Source: Duganella sp. BJB476 (GTDB lineage Bacteria > Pseudomonadota > Gammaproteobacteria > Burkholderiales > Burkholderiaceae_D). Taken from it: a DNA stretch of 64,000 nucleotides. A program made the position numbers and the translations under genes. The stretch covers positions 310,001-374,000 of the forward strand of contig NZ_QVIO01000003.1 in assembly GCF_003416895.1 (NCBI RefSeq). The letters are read 5' to 3'. The notes beneath the pieces are model-generated. The model ran no database searches. It worked only from the letters and a program-made list of their open reading frames with translations, and had not been told where the DNA came from. Below, in pieces: positions 8,493-17,256 of this stretch (positions within the stretch are counted from its first letter, which is position 1; each line of letters begins with the position of its first letter).

Positions 8493-10238
8493 CTACAGCG
8501 CGACGGTGACAGTCTGCGGCACACCGTGTATGCCGTCGGCCTGTACGTCGAGTTCATGCGTACCGCTGGTCAAGCCAGTCAGAACATAGCTCCAATGGCC
8601 TTGCGCATCGGCGACCGTGCTCACCGACGTCAGCCAACCGGTGCTCTGGTTGGTCGCGGTCAGCATCACGGTGGCGCCAGGCGCCGCCGTGCCCGTCAGC
8701 GGAAGGTCGGAATGATTCCATGCCGGCGCCGGCACCACGATCGTCGGAACCACCGCATCGTTGATGGCGACTGTGACCTTGGCAGGCTTGATGACCGTGT
8801 ATTCGACATCGCTGCTGCTCACCGTGTTGGTCACGGCGCCGCTACGCGGACCTTGTGCAATCCCGTCGTTCGGCGCTTGCACGCTGACGACTTGCGGCTG
8901 GTTCCAGTTGTCCGGCGTAAAAGTCAGCTGCGGACGCGCCAGGACCAATTGCATATCGGCCGACAGCGCCACGTTGACGTCGGCATCCGGCACCTGCGCC
9001 AGCACCGCGGTGTAGGTGCCGGCTATGCCGCCTTCCGTCAACGACAAGCCGCTGGCGGAGAGATTCAAACCAGGTCGCGCGCCGAAGTCGATCAGCATGA
9101 TGGCGCGACCGGGTCCGCCAGGCATCTGGTTAACCTGGGATACGACGTAGCGGTTATCTGCGCTGACCCGCGTTCCCACGCTGTACGCCGCGGGAGCGCT
9201 GCGAGTTTTTTTAGTCAGGCGGTCGTAGACGCACAAGTTACTGTTGCTAAAGTAGGACACGTACCGGCCATTGGCGCTCAGGGACACCCCACCATAGGTC
9301 GCCACCGCGGTTCCGCTGATCAGCTCAAGTTTGCCGCTGCTGCGGTCCCGCAAAAAAACGCCGCGGGTGGCCCCAGTTTGGCTGGCCACCAGATTAGTTG
9401 CGCCGGAAGCAAATGCGACAAAATTGCCATCCGCGCTCATCGCAACTTCGGCCTCGCTACCATTGCTGTGCACACCGGCTGCGTTTACGTTGACCACTTC
9501 GGTCACGCCTGTGACCTTGTCGAACACCGCCAGGTCGCCAATCACGCTGCCCGGCGTGGCCCTGCCCGAATAAGACACGTAACGGCCATTCTGGCTGATG
9601 TTCAACAGTACCATCTGTTGGCCGATATTGGCCGACGTCGCAGCCGTTTCCTGGCTCGTTTTGCTCGCCATATTCCTGATCGTGAGCGTGTACGAGCTGT
9701 TGCCATTAGCGAGAATTCTCCGGGTGCGGAAGGCCGCATATTTTCCGTCCACACTGAGGCCTATCGCATTGGTCAGGTCAATGATGGCGTTGGCGGAACC
9801 TTGTGCTATCAGCTCGGTTTTGTTTTGCAGCCGGTCATACACCAGATAGGACTGTCCGGCATATTTCACCTCGCTACCGGCCACGCCCATCGGCAAGCCA
9901 CTGCAGACAAACACCGCATACAAGGCCTCATTGCTCAGAACCGGCAAGTCGCACTTGGCGTTCACGGGAATGCCGCCGCCTAGCTTCAGGTTGGCTTGGG
10001 TCGTCGCGCCGGTATTCCTATCATAGATGTAAATATCGCTGGCCGTACCGGTCGGAGTATCTTGCCGGAATGCCAGATACCGGCCATCCGGACTGATCGT
10101 GATAGACGAAAGATTTCCTGCAGCGGCGCCCAGCGGCTGCAGATAGGAAATGATGGGCGTTGGTGCAGCCGAGGCCCATGCCGCGATCGTCAAACCCAGT
10201 GCAGCTCCGGCACAACGGGTGTAGCGCAATATTTTCAT
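8493..10238 (-). CDS. Secreted beta-propeller / Calx-beta-like / Ig-like protein, paralog 3
   Basis: 581 residues. It has a signal peptide (GAALGLTIAAWASAA), seven propeller-blade motifs (SPDGRYLAFRQ, a degenerate SNEALYAVFVC, SVDGKYAAFRT, SQNGRYVSYSG, SADGNFVAFAS, SANGRYVSYFS, SADNRYVVSQV), a Calx-beta-like domain (LSLTEGGIAGTYTAVLAQ) and an Ig-like domain (LTGTAAPGATVMLTATNQS). It ends TVTVAL and lacks the Pro-rich tail of paralogs 1 and 2. The ATG at 10238 has AGGAATT upstream. greB follows after 64 nt on the same strand with no clear terminator between. Role unknown; the shared order of domains shows recent family expansion at this locus. Confidence 0.85.
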   Translation of the reverse strand: MKILRYTRCAGAALGLTIAAWASAAPTPIISYLQPLGAAAGNLSSITISPDGRYLAFRQDTPTGTASDIYIYDRNTGATTQANLKLGGGIPVNAKCDLPVLSNEALYAVFVCSGLPMGVAGSEVKYAGQSYLVYDRLQNKTELIAQGSANAIIDLTNAIGLSVDGKYAAFRTRRILANGNSSYTLTIRNMASKTSQETAATSANIGQQMVLLNISQNGRYVSYSGRATPGSVIGDLAVFDKVTGVTEVVNVNAAGVHSNGSEAEVAMSADGNFVAFASGATNLVASQTGATRGVFLRDRSSGKLELISGTAVATYGGVSLSANGRYVSYFSNSNLCVYDRLTKKTRSAPAAYSVGTRVSADNRYVVSQVNQMPGGPGRAIMLIDFGARPGLNLSASGLSLTEGGIAGTYTAVLAQVPDADVNVALSADMQLVLARPQLTFTPDNWNQPQVVSVQAPNDGIAQGPRSGAVTNTVSSSDVEYTVIKPAKVTVAINDAVVPTIVVPAPAWNHSDLPLTGTAAPGATVMLTATNQSTGWLTSVSTVADAQGHWSYVLTGLTSGTHELDVQADGIHGVPQTVTVAL

Positions 10239-10410
10239 GTGAATTCCTAAATGTATTTGGTAAAAATAATTACAAACGAGAAACTAATTAAATATTATCA
10301 CGGAAATATTGACTAAATGAGTTACAAAAAACTTAATTTCATGGGGCGACCACTTTCCCGCGCGCGCAAAGCTTCACGTATGATGATGCCCATAGAACAA
10401 CGCTGAGACG

Positions 10411-10980
10411 ATGAAACCCTTCCACCGCTTTTTCCGCTCACTGTTTGCCCCGCTGGTCTACCTGGCGGCCCTGCTGTTGCTGCTGGAAGACTGGCTGTGG
10501 GACGTCGGCATGCGGATGCTGCGGCGCCTGTCGTCCTGGCCGCCGCTGCACCGGCTGGAAGCCTGGATCTGCACGCTGGGCCCGCGCGCGGCGCTGGCGC
10601 TGTTCGTGCTGCCGGCCACGCTGCTGTTCCCGGTCAAGCTGCTGGCGCTGTGGGCGATGGCGCACGGCCACGCGCTGCTTGGCCTGCTCGTGATCGTGCT
10701 GGCCAAGCTGGGCGGCGCGGCGGCGGTGGCGCGCATCTTCCTGCTGACGCGGCCGGTGCTGATGACCATCGTCTGGTTCGCCCGGCTGCTGCACTGGTTC
10801 CTGGCGCTGAAGGAACGCTGGATAGCACGGCTGCGCGCCACCCGCGCCTGGCGCCGCGTCAGCGCGCTGGCCAAGGCCTGGCGCCACTGGCGCCAGCACG
10901 CCGTGCCCTCGCCGCGCAGCTGGATGGCGCGCTTCCGCCGCCTGCTGCGGCGCTTCCGCGCGCGTTGGCGCGCCCGTTAA
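10411..10980 (+). CDS. Small multi-pass membrane protein, function unknown
   Basis: 189 residues with about four hydrophobic segments: near residues 12-28 (FAPLVYLAALLLLLEDW), 58-82 (RAALALFVLPATLLFPVKLL), 84-110 and 116-133 (VLMTIVWFARLLHWF). A strongly basic Arg/Trp-rich C-terminus ends RRFRARWRAR, presumably cytoplasmic. No catalytic motif is seen. The GC-rich codon usage and continuous frame support a real gene. The preceding 172 bp (10239-10410) is AT-rich and probably holds divergent promoters for this gene and paralog 3. A histidine kinase starts 26 nt downstream, so the two could be co-transcribed. Confidence 0.75.
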   Translation: MKPFHRFFRSLFAPLVYLAALLLLLEDWLWDVGMRMLRRLSSWPPLHRLEAWICTLGPRAALALFVLPATLLFPVKLLALWAMAHGHALLGLLVIVLAKLGGAAAVARIFLLTRPVLMTIVWFARLLHWFLALKERWIARLRATRAWRRVSALAKAWRHWRQHAVPSPRSWMARFRRLLRRFRARWRAR

Positions 10981-11006
10981 CCTTACATACTATTTAGATC
11001 ATTATC

Positions 11007-12191
11007 ATGAGCGCAGCTTCCCTCCCCCACCCCGACAGCGCGGCCATGGCCGACGAACTGGAACAGGTGCGCGCGCGCTTCGACGCCATCGTCTCCAACA
11101 CGCCCGGCCTGGTCTACCAGTTCGTGCTGCACGCCGACGGCCGCGTCAGCTTCCCCTACCTGAGCGACGGCTGCCAGGCGCTGCTGGGCCTGACGGCGGC
11201 CGAGCTGCACGAGCAGCCCGAGCGCTTCCTGGAGCTGATCCTGTCGGACGACCGCAAGTCCTACCTGGACGCCATGCAAGCCTCGGCGGCCGCGCTGTGG
11301 AGCTGGAACTGGGAAGGCCGCATCTGGGTCGACGCCTGGAAGGACGTCAAGTGGATCAACCTGCGCTGCACGCCGCACGCGCTGGCCGGCGGCGCGGTGC
11401 GCTGGGACGGCATCATGACCAATATCAGCGAGAGCAAGCAGGAGCAGCTGGAAGTGCGCCACTCGCGCGCCCGCCTGGCCGAGCTGAGCGCGCATGCCGA
11501 GCGCGTCAAGGAGCAGGAGCGCACCCGCATCGCGCGCGAGATCCACGACGAGCTGGGCGGCAACCTGACGGCGATCAAGATGGCGGTCGCCATGCTGGCC
11601 GCCCGCCTGGACGAGGTGGGCGACTTCCCCGCGCTGCGCGAACGGACCGACTATGTCGACGCCCTGGTCGACCGCACCATCGACGCCGTGCACCGCATTT
11701 CGCTGGACCTGCGCCCGGCGCTGCTGGACCTGGGCCTGGCGGCGGCGCTGGAGTGGCAGGTCAAGGAATTCGAAAAGCAGACCGGCATCGCCTGCACTTT
11801 CAACGCCAACCAGCGCGAGATCGAGCTCGACAACGACCAGGCCACCGCCCTGTTCCGCATCGCCCAGGAGGCGCTGACCAATATCGCCAAGCACGCCGGC
11901 GCCACCCGCGTCAGCGTCAAGCTGGCGCGGCTGCGGCACCACATCAGCCTGAAAATCGGCGACAACGGCAGCGGCATCCGCCAGGCCGACCGCGCCAAGC
12001 CGGCCTCGTTCGGCCTGCGCGGCATGGCCGAGCGCGCGCGCGCGCTGGGCGGCACGTTGGCGCTGAGCCACGCGGCCGGCGGCGGCACCGTGGTGGCGAT
12101 CAAAATTAAGCGCGAAACCGAGCGCGCGGCCCTCATCGCGGCCGCCGCCGGCGCTACAATAGCGGGTGAAAACATTTCTGCTGTGAAATAG
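11007..12191 (+). CDS. PAS-containing sensor histidine kinase (NarX/DegS-like, HisKA_3)
   Basis: 394 residues with no membrane segment, so probably a cytoplasmic sensor. Residues ~20-140 look like a PAS fold (FDAIVSNTPGLVYQFVLHADG ... VRWDGIMTNISE). A HisKA_3 dimerisation domain follows, with the phospho-acceptor His180 in RIAREIHDELGGNLTAI. A HATPase_c domain has the N box in LFRIAQEALTNIAKHAGA, G1 in IGDNGSGI and G2 in SFGLRGMAERARALGG. It forms a two-component pair with the response regulator 33 nt downstream. The signal is unknown. Confidence 0.92.
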   Translation: MSAASLPHPDSAAMADELEQVRARFDAIVSNTPGLVYQFVLHADGRVSFPYLSDGCQALLGLTAAELHEQPERFLELILSDDRKSYLDAMQASAAALWSWNWEGRIWVDAWKDVKWINLRCTPHALAGGAVRWDGIMTNISESKQEQLEVRHSRARLAELSAHAERVKEQERTRIAREIHDELGGNLTAIKMAVAMLAARLDEVGDFPALRERTDYVDALVDRTIDAVHRISLDLRPALLDLGLAAALEWQVKEFEKQTGIACTFNANQREIELDNDQATALFRIAQEALTNIAKHAGATRVSVKLARLRHHISLKIGDNGSGIRQADRAKPASFGLRGMAERARALGGTLALSHAAGGGTVVAIKIKRETERAALIAAAAGATIAGENISAVK

Positions 12192-12224
12192 CAAATATAG
12201 TAAAAATAGGAAGCAGAGACCCGC

Positions 12225-12872
12225 ATGTCAGAAAAAGCCATCATCAAGGTCTTCATCGCCGACGACCACGCCATCGTGCGGGAGGGCTTGAAACAAATCC
12301 TGGCCGAGACGCGCGACATCGTCGTCGCCGGCGAGGCCGAGAACGGCCTGGACGCCATCAAGCTGTTCCGCAAGTCGGACTGCCAGGTCATGCTGCTCGA
12401 CATCTCCATGCCCGACCGCAGCGGCATCGAGGTGCTCAAGCAGATCAAGAAGGAAAAGCCGGAACTGGCGGTGCTGATGCTGTCCATGCACCGCGAGGAC
12501 CAGTACGCGATCCGCTCGCTCAAGGCCGGCGCGGCCGGCTACCTGACCAAGCAGAGCGCGCCGCGCGAGCTGGTCACGGCGATCCGCCAGGTGGCCGGCG
12601 GCCTCAAGTACATCAGCCCGGCGCTGGCGCAGGAACTGGCCAACCACGTCGGCGAAGACCACGAGGCGCCGCCGCACGACACCCTGTCCGACCGCGAATA
12701 CCAGACCCTGACCATGATCGCCTCCGGCAAGACGGTGGGCATGATCGCCAAGGAACTGTCGCTGTCGGTCAAGACGGTCAGCGAGTACCGGGCCCGGCTG
12801 TTGGTCAAGATGAAGCTGAAAAACAGCGCGGAACTGACCCATTACGCCATCAAAAACCAGCTGATAGAGTAG
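12225..12872 (+). CDS. NarL/FixJ-family response regulator
   Basis: 215 residues. The receiver domain (1-120) has the acidic pair Asp13-Asp14 (FIADDHAIVREGL), the phospho-acceptor Asp59 (CQVMLLDISMPDRSG) and conserved Lys109 (GYLTKQSAP). A LuxR-type helix-turn-helix follows at about residues 148-205 (LSDREYQTLTMIASGKTVGMIAKELSLSVKTVSEYRARLL). It is the evident partner of the HisKA_3 kinase upstream. Targets are not evident from the sequence, though a diguanylate cyclase and the flagellin gene lie immediately downstream. The 172-bp gap to the next gene contains no obvious terminator. Confidence 0.93.
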   Translation: MSEKAIIKVFIADDHAIVREGLKQILAETRDIVVAGEAENGLDAIKLFRKSDCQVMLLDISMPDRSGIEVLKQIKKEKPELAVLMLSMHREDQYAIRSLKAGAAGYLTKQSAPRELVTAIRQVAGGLKYISPALAQELANHVGEDHEAPPHDTLSDREYQTLTMIASGKTVGMIAKELSLSVKTVSEYRARLLVKMKLKNSAELTHYAIKNQLIE

Positions 12873-13044
12873 ACAATGAGTAGATAATGAGTAGGCTATG
12901 AATAAGCGCCCGCCGCGCACTTGCCGCTTTGCCTACGCTTGATACTCTAATGAAAGCTGCCTTCCGGCCTTTTATTCAAGCTATGCCGATCGGCGCGCGG
13001 ACTTATTATGGTTTAATGAACAAACCTTTAAGAGGCAGCATCTG

Positions 13045-14622
13045 ATGTCCAGCAAACCATCCACTCCCGAGCAGAATCCGGCCGAGATCGCGCGCGAGGC
13101 CTTCAAGCGCCTGGCGGTGCGCCGCATCGCGCCGACGCCGGAAGCTTACCGCGACATCTACAACGAAATCGCCGGCGTCACCGCCGCCCCGGCCGCCCCG
13201 ATCGGCGCGGTCGATCCCGGCCCGGAATCGGTGCTGAGCCAGTTCGCCACCCGCCTGACCGAAAACACCGGCGACCTGGCCGACTTCGGCCGCCGCTTCA
13301 ACCGCGCCGTCAAGTCGCGCGACTGGGAAGGCTATGCCAAGGCGCTGTCGCAGCTGGTGGAAAAACACTTCGTCGGCAAGAAGGGCGGCATCGAAGTGGC
13401 CGGCCTGCTGCCCGAGGACGAGCAAAGCCGCACCCTGCGCGACCTGCTGAGCCGCACCCTGACCTTCGCCGTCGCCTCCTTGCTGGCGGGCGCGCCGGTG
13501 CTGGTGGCCGAGGCCGAATCGCTGGGCGCGGCCACCAAGCTGGCCCACAGCGAAGAGGCGCTGGCCGAGATCGCCGTGCGCCTGAAGCAGCTGTGCTACC
13601 AGATCGAGCTGCGCGGCGGCGACAGCGGCGAGCAGCAGGAATTGCTGCTGCGCCTGTTCAAGCTGCTGCTGGAAAACGTCAGCGAGCTGCTCGACGACGA
13701 CAGCTGGCTGCGCGGCCAGATCGAATCGGTGCAAAACCTGATCACCGGCCCGATCGACGTGCGCGCGCTGGAGGAAGCCACCCGCAGCCTGAAGGAAGTG
13801 ATCTACAAGCAGGGCCAGCTCAAGCACAGCCTGTCGGACGTCAAGCTCACCGTCAAGAACATGATGATGACCTTTATCGACCGCCTCGGCCAGGTGGCGG
13901 CCTCGACGGGCGACTTCCACGAGAAGATCGGCGGCTATTCGGAAAAGATCAGCAAGGCCGACAATATCGCCGAGCTCAACACCATCCTCGACGACGTCCT
14001 CAAGGAAACCCGGCTGGTGCAGAGCGAGGCGCTCAAGGCGCGCGACAAGATGGTGCTGGCGCGCCAGGAAGTGCAGGACGCCGAGAACCGCATCCACGCG
14101 CTGGAGGCGAAGCTGCAGCATTTGAGCGAACTGGTGCGCGAAGACCAGCTGACCGGCAGCCTCAACCGCCGCGGCCTGGACGACGTGTTCGAGCGCGAGA
14201 CCGCGCGCGCCGACCGCCGCGGCACGCCGCTGTGCATCGCCATCCTCGACCTCGACGACTTCAAAAAGCTCAACGACACCTACGGCCACATCGCCGGCGA
14301 CGCCGCCCTCAAGCACCTGGTCAAGATCGTCAAGGACACCCTGCGCTCGATGGACGTGATCGCCCGCTTCGGCGGCGAGGAATTCCTGATCCTGATGCCG
14401 GAGACCTCGGTCGAGGCGGCGTCGAGCACCATGACCCGTCTGCAGCGCGAGCTGACCAAGCACTTCTTCCTGCACGATAACGAGAAAGTGCTGATCACCT
14501 TCTCGGCCGGGGTGGCGCTGCGCCGTCCCAACGAGGAGCAGACCGAACTGGTCAAGCGCGCCGACAAGGCCATGTACACCGCCAAGCAGACCGGCAAGAA
14601 CCGGGTGGTGGTGGCCGAATAA
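13045..14622 (+). CDS. Diguanylate cyclase with long helical N-terminal region
   Basis: Makes cyclic di-GMP from two GTP. The C-terminal GGDEF domain (about 365-520 of 525 residues) has the active-site signature GGEEF at 443-447 and an inhibitory I-site RSMD at 434-437 with the canonical 5-residue spacing, so product inhibition is expected. Residues 1-360 are soluble and mainly helical, with a coiled-coil run just before the catalytic domain (ARQEVQDAENRIHALEAKLQ). No transmembrane segment is present. This is the layout of proteobacterial cyclases whose N-terminal helices mediate dimerisation. AAGAGG precedes the ATG. The position directly before fliC, and a PilZ flagellar brake at 22728, suggest a local motility link (inference). 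Confidence 0.92.
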   Translation: MSSKPSTPEQNPAEIAREAFKRLAVRRIAPTPEAYRDIYNEIAGVTAAPAAPIGAVDPGPESVLSQFATRLTENTGDLADFGRRFNRAVKSRDWEGYAKALSQLVEKHFVGKKGGIEVAGLLPEDEQSRTLRDLLSRTLTFAVASLLAGAPVLVAEAESLGAATKLAHSEEALAEIAVRLKQLCYQIELRGGDSGEQQELLLRLFKLLLENVSELLDDDSWLRGQIESVQNLITGPIDVRALEEATRSLKEVIYKQGQLKHSLSDVKLTVKNMMMTFIDRLGQVAASTGDFHEKIGGYSEKISKADNIAELNTILDDVLKETRLVQSEALKARDKMVLARQEVQDAENRIHALEAKLQHLSELVREDQLTGSLNRRGLDDVFERETARADRRGTPLCIAILDLDDFKKLNDTYGHIAGDAALKHLVKIVKDTLRSMDVIARFGGEEFLILMPETSVEAASSTMTRLQRELTKHFFLHDNEKVLITFSAGVALRRPNEEQTELVKRADKAMYTAKQTGKNRVVVAE

Positions 14623-14647
14623 GCCGCTTTATTATCAGTTTGACCCC

Positions 14648-14674
14648 AGCCCGGCGCCCGCCGGGCTTTTTTTT
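14648..14674 (+). terminator. Intrinsic terminator after the diguanylate cyclase gene
   Basis: AGCCCGGC (14648-14655) pairs with GCCGGGCT (14660-14667) and is followed by a run of eight T residues. It separates the cyclase from the flagellin transcription unit. Confidence 0.92.
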
Positions 14675-14711
14675 GCCCAAAAACAAGGGTGAAAAATAAT
14701 TATTTTTGCCC

Positions 14712-14738
14712 TAAAGATTCCGCCATTGCTGTCGTTTA
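14712..14738 (+). promoter_or_regulatory. Sigma-28 (FliA) promoter for fliC
   Basis: TAAAGATT (14712-14719), 11 nt, then GTCGTTTA (14731-14738), compared with the known consensus TAAAGTTT-N11-GCCGATAA (7/8 and 5/8). It predicts a ~175-nt leader before the flagellin ATG. The leader contains no open reading frame of note; the Shine-Dalgarno is GGAGAAA at its end. Confidence 0.75.
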
Positions 14739-14920
14739 AACGGGCATAGGTGTTGAACTTTAGGCCTGCCAGAGAAAATTTCCCCTCTTTCCGCCCCTTA
14801 ATTTTCCCACTGGGCAACCGTTACCAGTAACAACAGCGGTTTGATTGTCTCGGAACGTGGAGGCAGACCAATGGGAACTGAGCATATCGCCGAATCGAAG
14901 TATCAGTCTGGAGAAACATC

Positions 14921-16531
14921 ATGGCACAAGTCATTAACACAAATATTGCATCGCTGAATTCGCAACGTAACCTGACCACGTCGCAAGCCTCGCTGTCGAC
15001 TTCCCTGCAACGCCTGTCTTCCGGTTTGCGCATCAACAGCGCAAAAGACGACGCCGCCGGCCTGGCGATTTCCGAGCGCTTCACCTCGCAAATTCGCGGC
15101 AATACCCAGGCAGCACGTAACGCCAACGACGGCATCTCGCTGGCTCAAACGGCTGAGGGTGGCTTGAGCACCGCAGGCGATCTGCTGCAGCGTATCCGCG
15201 AACTGGCAGTCCAGTCCGCCAACGGCACCAACTCCGATTCCGACCGCAAATCGATCCAGGGCGAGGTTTCGGCCCTGTCGAGCGAGCTGGACCGCGTGGC
15301 CAACACCACCCAGTTCAACGGCCAGAACGTGCTGGACGGTTCGCTGACCTCGGCCCAGTTCCAGGTCGGCGCCAACTCCGGCCAGACCATCAATATCGGC
15401 GTCGGTTCGGCCAAGGCCACCGACCTGGGCAACAACACCGCCACCTCGGCCTATGCCGGCGCCCGCATTTCGGAAGCGCTCACCGGTAACAAGAACAACG
15501 TCGCCGCCGACGAAACCCTGACCCTGAGCTCGGGCGCCGGTGTCACCACCAACGTCGCGGTCAAGGCCGGCGACAGCGCCAAGACCATCGCCTCGGCCAT
15601 CAACAGCCAGGCCGGCACCAGCGGCGTGAAGGCCTCGGCCGTCACCAGCGCCACGCTGTCGGGCTCCGATCCGACCAACCCGACCACCGGCCTGAAAGAC
15701 GGTTCCTACCAGTTCACGCTGCGCGGTTCCAACTCGGTGGCCAATGACAAGGAATCGAGCGCCGTCACCATCGCGGCCCAGGTCAAGGGCGGCGACGTAT
15801 CCTCGCTGGCGCAGGCCATCAACGCCCAGAGCGGCACGACCGGCATCAGCGCCACCATCAAGACCAATTCGGCCGGCACCGCCAAGGAAATCGCCCTGAG
15901 CGACGCCAACGGCGATGACATCCAGATCCAGAACACCAACACGGCTGCAGACGACGGCCTGTCCGGCGCCTTCCTGCGCGGCGCCGACAAGCCAGCGTCG
16001 GGCACCACCGCCGCCGTGATCGCCGTCGGCCAGTCCTTCGGCATCGGCGGTGCCGCCGATACCGTCGACAACTCGGGCGCCACCCCGGTCGTCAACGCCG
16101 GCGCCGGCTCCAGCATCACCGTCGGCGGTCACCTGGACTTCACGTCGGACAACGGCTTCTCGATCAGCAGCACCGGTCAGGCCGTCGTCGCCGCCACCCA
16201 GGCCAGCTCGCTGCAATCGGTAGCCAAGCTCGACGTCAGCACCGTGGCCGGCTCCAACGCCGCCCTGAAGACCATCGATTCGGCCCTGAACCAGATCAAC
16301 AGCAACCGCGCGTCGCTGGGTGCGATTCAGAACCGTTTCGCCTCGACCATCTCGAACCTGAATACCGCGACCGAGAATCTGTCGGCCTCGCGTAGCCGGA
16401 TTCAAGATACCGACTTCGCGTCGGAAACGGCCAACCTGACCCGCGGCCAGATCCTGCAACAAGCTGGTACCGCCATCTTGGCCCAGGCCAACTCGCTGCC
16501 GAACGGCGTGTTGTCCCTGCTGCGTGGCTAA
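14921..16531 (+). CDS. fliC: Flagellin, filament subunit
   Basis: 536 residues. The N-terminal D0/D1 region begins [18 protein letters not shown] and includes [20 protein letters not shown] and the TLR5-type helix region. The C-terminal D1/D0 helices end [20 protein letters not shown] ... LSLLRG. The central variable domain (about 170-440) is rich in Thr/Ser/Ala/Gly and forms the exposed D2/D3 region. It has no N-terminal signal peptide, as expected for export through the flagellar type III apparatus. A sigma-28 promoter precedes it, and an intrinsic terminator lies between it and flaG. Low lysine in the variable region and high Ala/Thr are typical. Confidence 0.97.
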   Translation: MAQVINTNIASLNSQRNLTTSQASLSTSLQRLSSGLRINSAKDDAAGLAISERFTSQIRGNTQAARNANDGISLAQTAEGGLSTAGDLLQRIRELAVQSANGTNSDSDRKSIQGEVSALSSELDRVANTTQFNGQNVLDGSLTSAQFQVGANSGQTINIGVGSAKATDLGNNTATSAYAGARISEALTGNKNNVAADETLTLSSGAGVTTNVAVKAGDSAKTIASAINSQAGTSGVKASAVTSATLSGSDPTNPTTGLKDGSYQFTLRGSNSVANDKESSAVTIAAQVKGGDVSSLAQAINAQSGTTGISATIKTNSAGTAKEIALSDANGDDIQIQNTNTAADDGLSGAFLRGADKPASGTTAAVIAVGQSFGIGGAADTVDNSGATPVVNAGAGSSITVGGHLDFTSDNGFSISSTGQAVVAATQASSLQSVAKLDVSTVAGSNAALKTIDSALNQINSNRASLGAIQNRFASTISNLNTATENLSASRSRIQDTDFASETANLTRGQILQQAGTAILAQANSLPNGVLSLLRG

Positions 16532-16574
16532 AATCCGGGGCAGGGTTGACGCGGTAAGGTCGCTCTGACTAGGT

Positions 16575-16606
16575 TCCCCGGTTGATTTATTCAGCCGGGG
16601 ATTTTT
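16575..16606 (+). terminator. Terminator/attenuator between fliC and flaG
   Basis: TCCCCGGTTGA (16575-16585) pairs with TCAGCCGGGGA (16591-16601), with one G-T wobble and a 5-nt loop, followed by TTTTT. Incomplete termination here would give high fliC and lower flaG expression. Confidence 0.85.
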
Positions 16607-16621
16607 CACAAAGGAAGCATC

Positions 16622-17011
16622 ATGACTATCGATACCATCGGCTCGGCCACCCAGGCCCGCCCAGCAGACCGTCCGGCCAGTGCCGCCGGCGGCGAAGTCG
16701 CCGCCCACGGCGCAGCGCGCGCGCCGGCCACGGCCGTCGAAACCGCGGCCGCCGTCAAAGGCCCTGCCAACGTTCCGACGCTGGACCAGGTCAACCAGGC
16801 CGTATCGCAACTGAACAAGTCGGCCCAGGCCAAGTCGCAAGGCCTGGAGTTCTCGGTCGATACCGACACCAAGCGTACCGTGGTGAAAGTGATCGACCAG
16901 ACCACCAAGGAAGTCTTGCGCCAGATTCCCTCGCCCGAAGCGCTGGAAATCGCCAAATCGCTGGAATCGAAATCCGGCGCCTCCGGCTTGCTGATCCAGC
17001 AAACCGCCTGA
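16622..17011 (+). CDS. flaG: FlaG family flagellar protein
   Basis: 129 residues. The first ~55 are Ala/Pro-rich and poorly conserved. The C-terminal FlaG domain is clear: LEFSVDTDTKRTVVKVIDQ, then EVLRQIPSPEALEIAKSLE. FlaG proteins affect filament length in several genera. The gene lies between fliC and fliD, its usual position, with AAGGAAG just before the ATG. It is followed directly by a hairpin terminator whose left arm includes the last base of the stop codon. Confidence 0.92.
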   Translation: MTIDTIGSATQARPADRPASAAGGEVAAHGAARAPATAVETAAAVKGPANVPTLDQVNQAVSQLNKSAQAKSQGLEFSVDTDTKRTVVKVIDQTTKEVLRQIPSPEALEIAKSLESKSGASGLLIQQTA

Positions 17012-17040
17012 AGCGGCCGCGCTCGCGCGCGCCGCTTTTT
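17011..17040 (+). terminator. Intrinsic terminator after flaG
   Basis: AAGCGGC (17011-17017) pairs with GCCGCTT (17031-17037). The loop is GC-rich and itself self-complementary, and TTTTT ends the structure. Confidence 0.8.
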
Positions 17041-17195
17041 CTGTCTTCATGGCATCCTGCCAACAGGAGTGCCGCCACCGCGGATCTGACCGGCCACGCC
17101 CGTTGCGCAGCCCGACCGCCGTCCCGTCACGCCCTGCGCCGCCGAGCGCTGCCCGTTTTTTCAGCTTTGCCTGAACTGGCAGGTATTCTCCCCTC

Positions 17196-17222
17196 TCAAG
17201 TCCGGTTTGATTCTGCCGATAT
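17196..17222 (+). promoter_or_regulatory. Sigma-28 promoter for fliD
   Basis: TCAAGTCC (17196-17203), 11 nt, then GCCGATAT (17215-17222), which matches the GCCGATAA -10 consensus at 7 of 8 positions. A short leader follows with AGGAGCG ahead of the GTG start. Confidence 0.82.
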
Positions 17223-17256
17223 TGTCTTATATTATTGCTTTACTTAGGAGCGCAAC

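Noticed and set aside
10983..12194. A 403-codon open frame antisense to the histidine kinase
   Set aside because: The plus strand encodes a kinase with all catalytic boxes; the antisense product has no recognisable domain.
12966..12992. Sigma-28 promoter for the diguanylate cyclase gene
   Set aside because: GCCGATCG is a partial -10, but the upstream element GGCCTTTT does not match TAAAGTTT.
14903..17050. Long antisense frame over fliC and flaG
   Set aside because: Gly/Arg-rich shadow of GC-rich genes; both genes on the plus strand are unambiguous.
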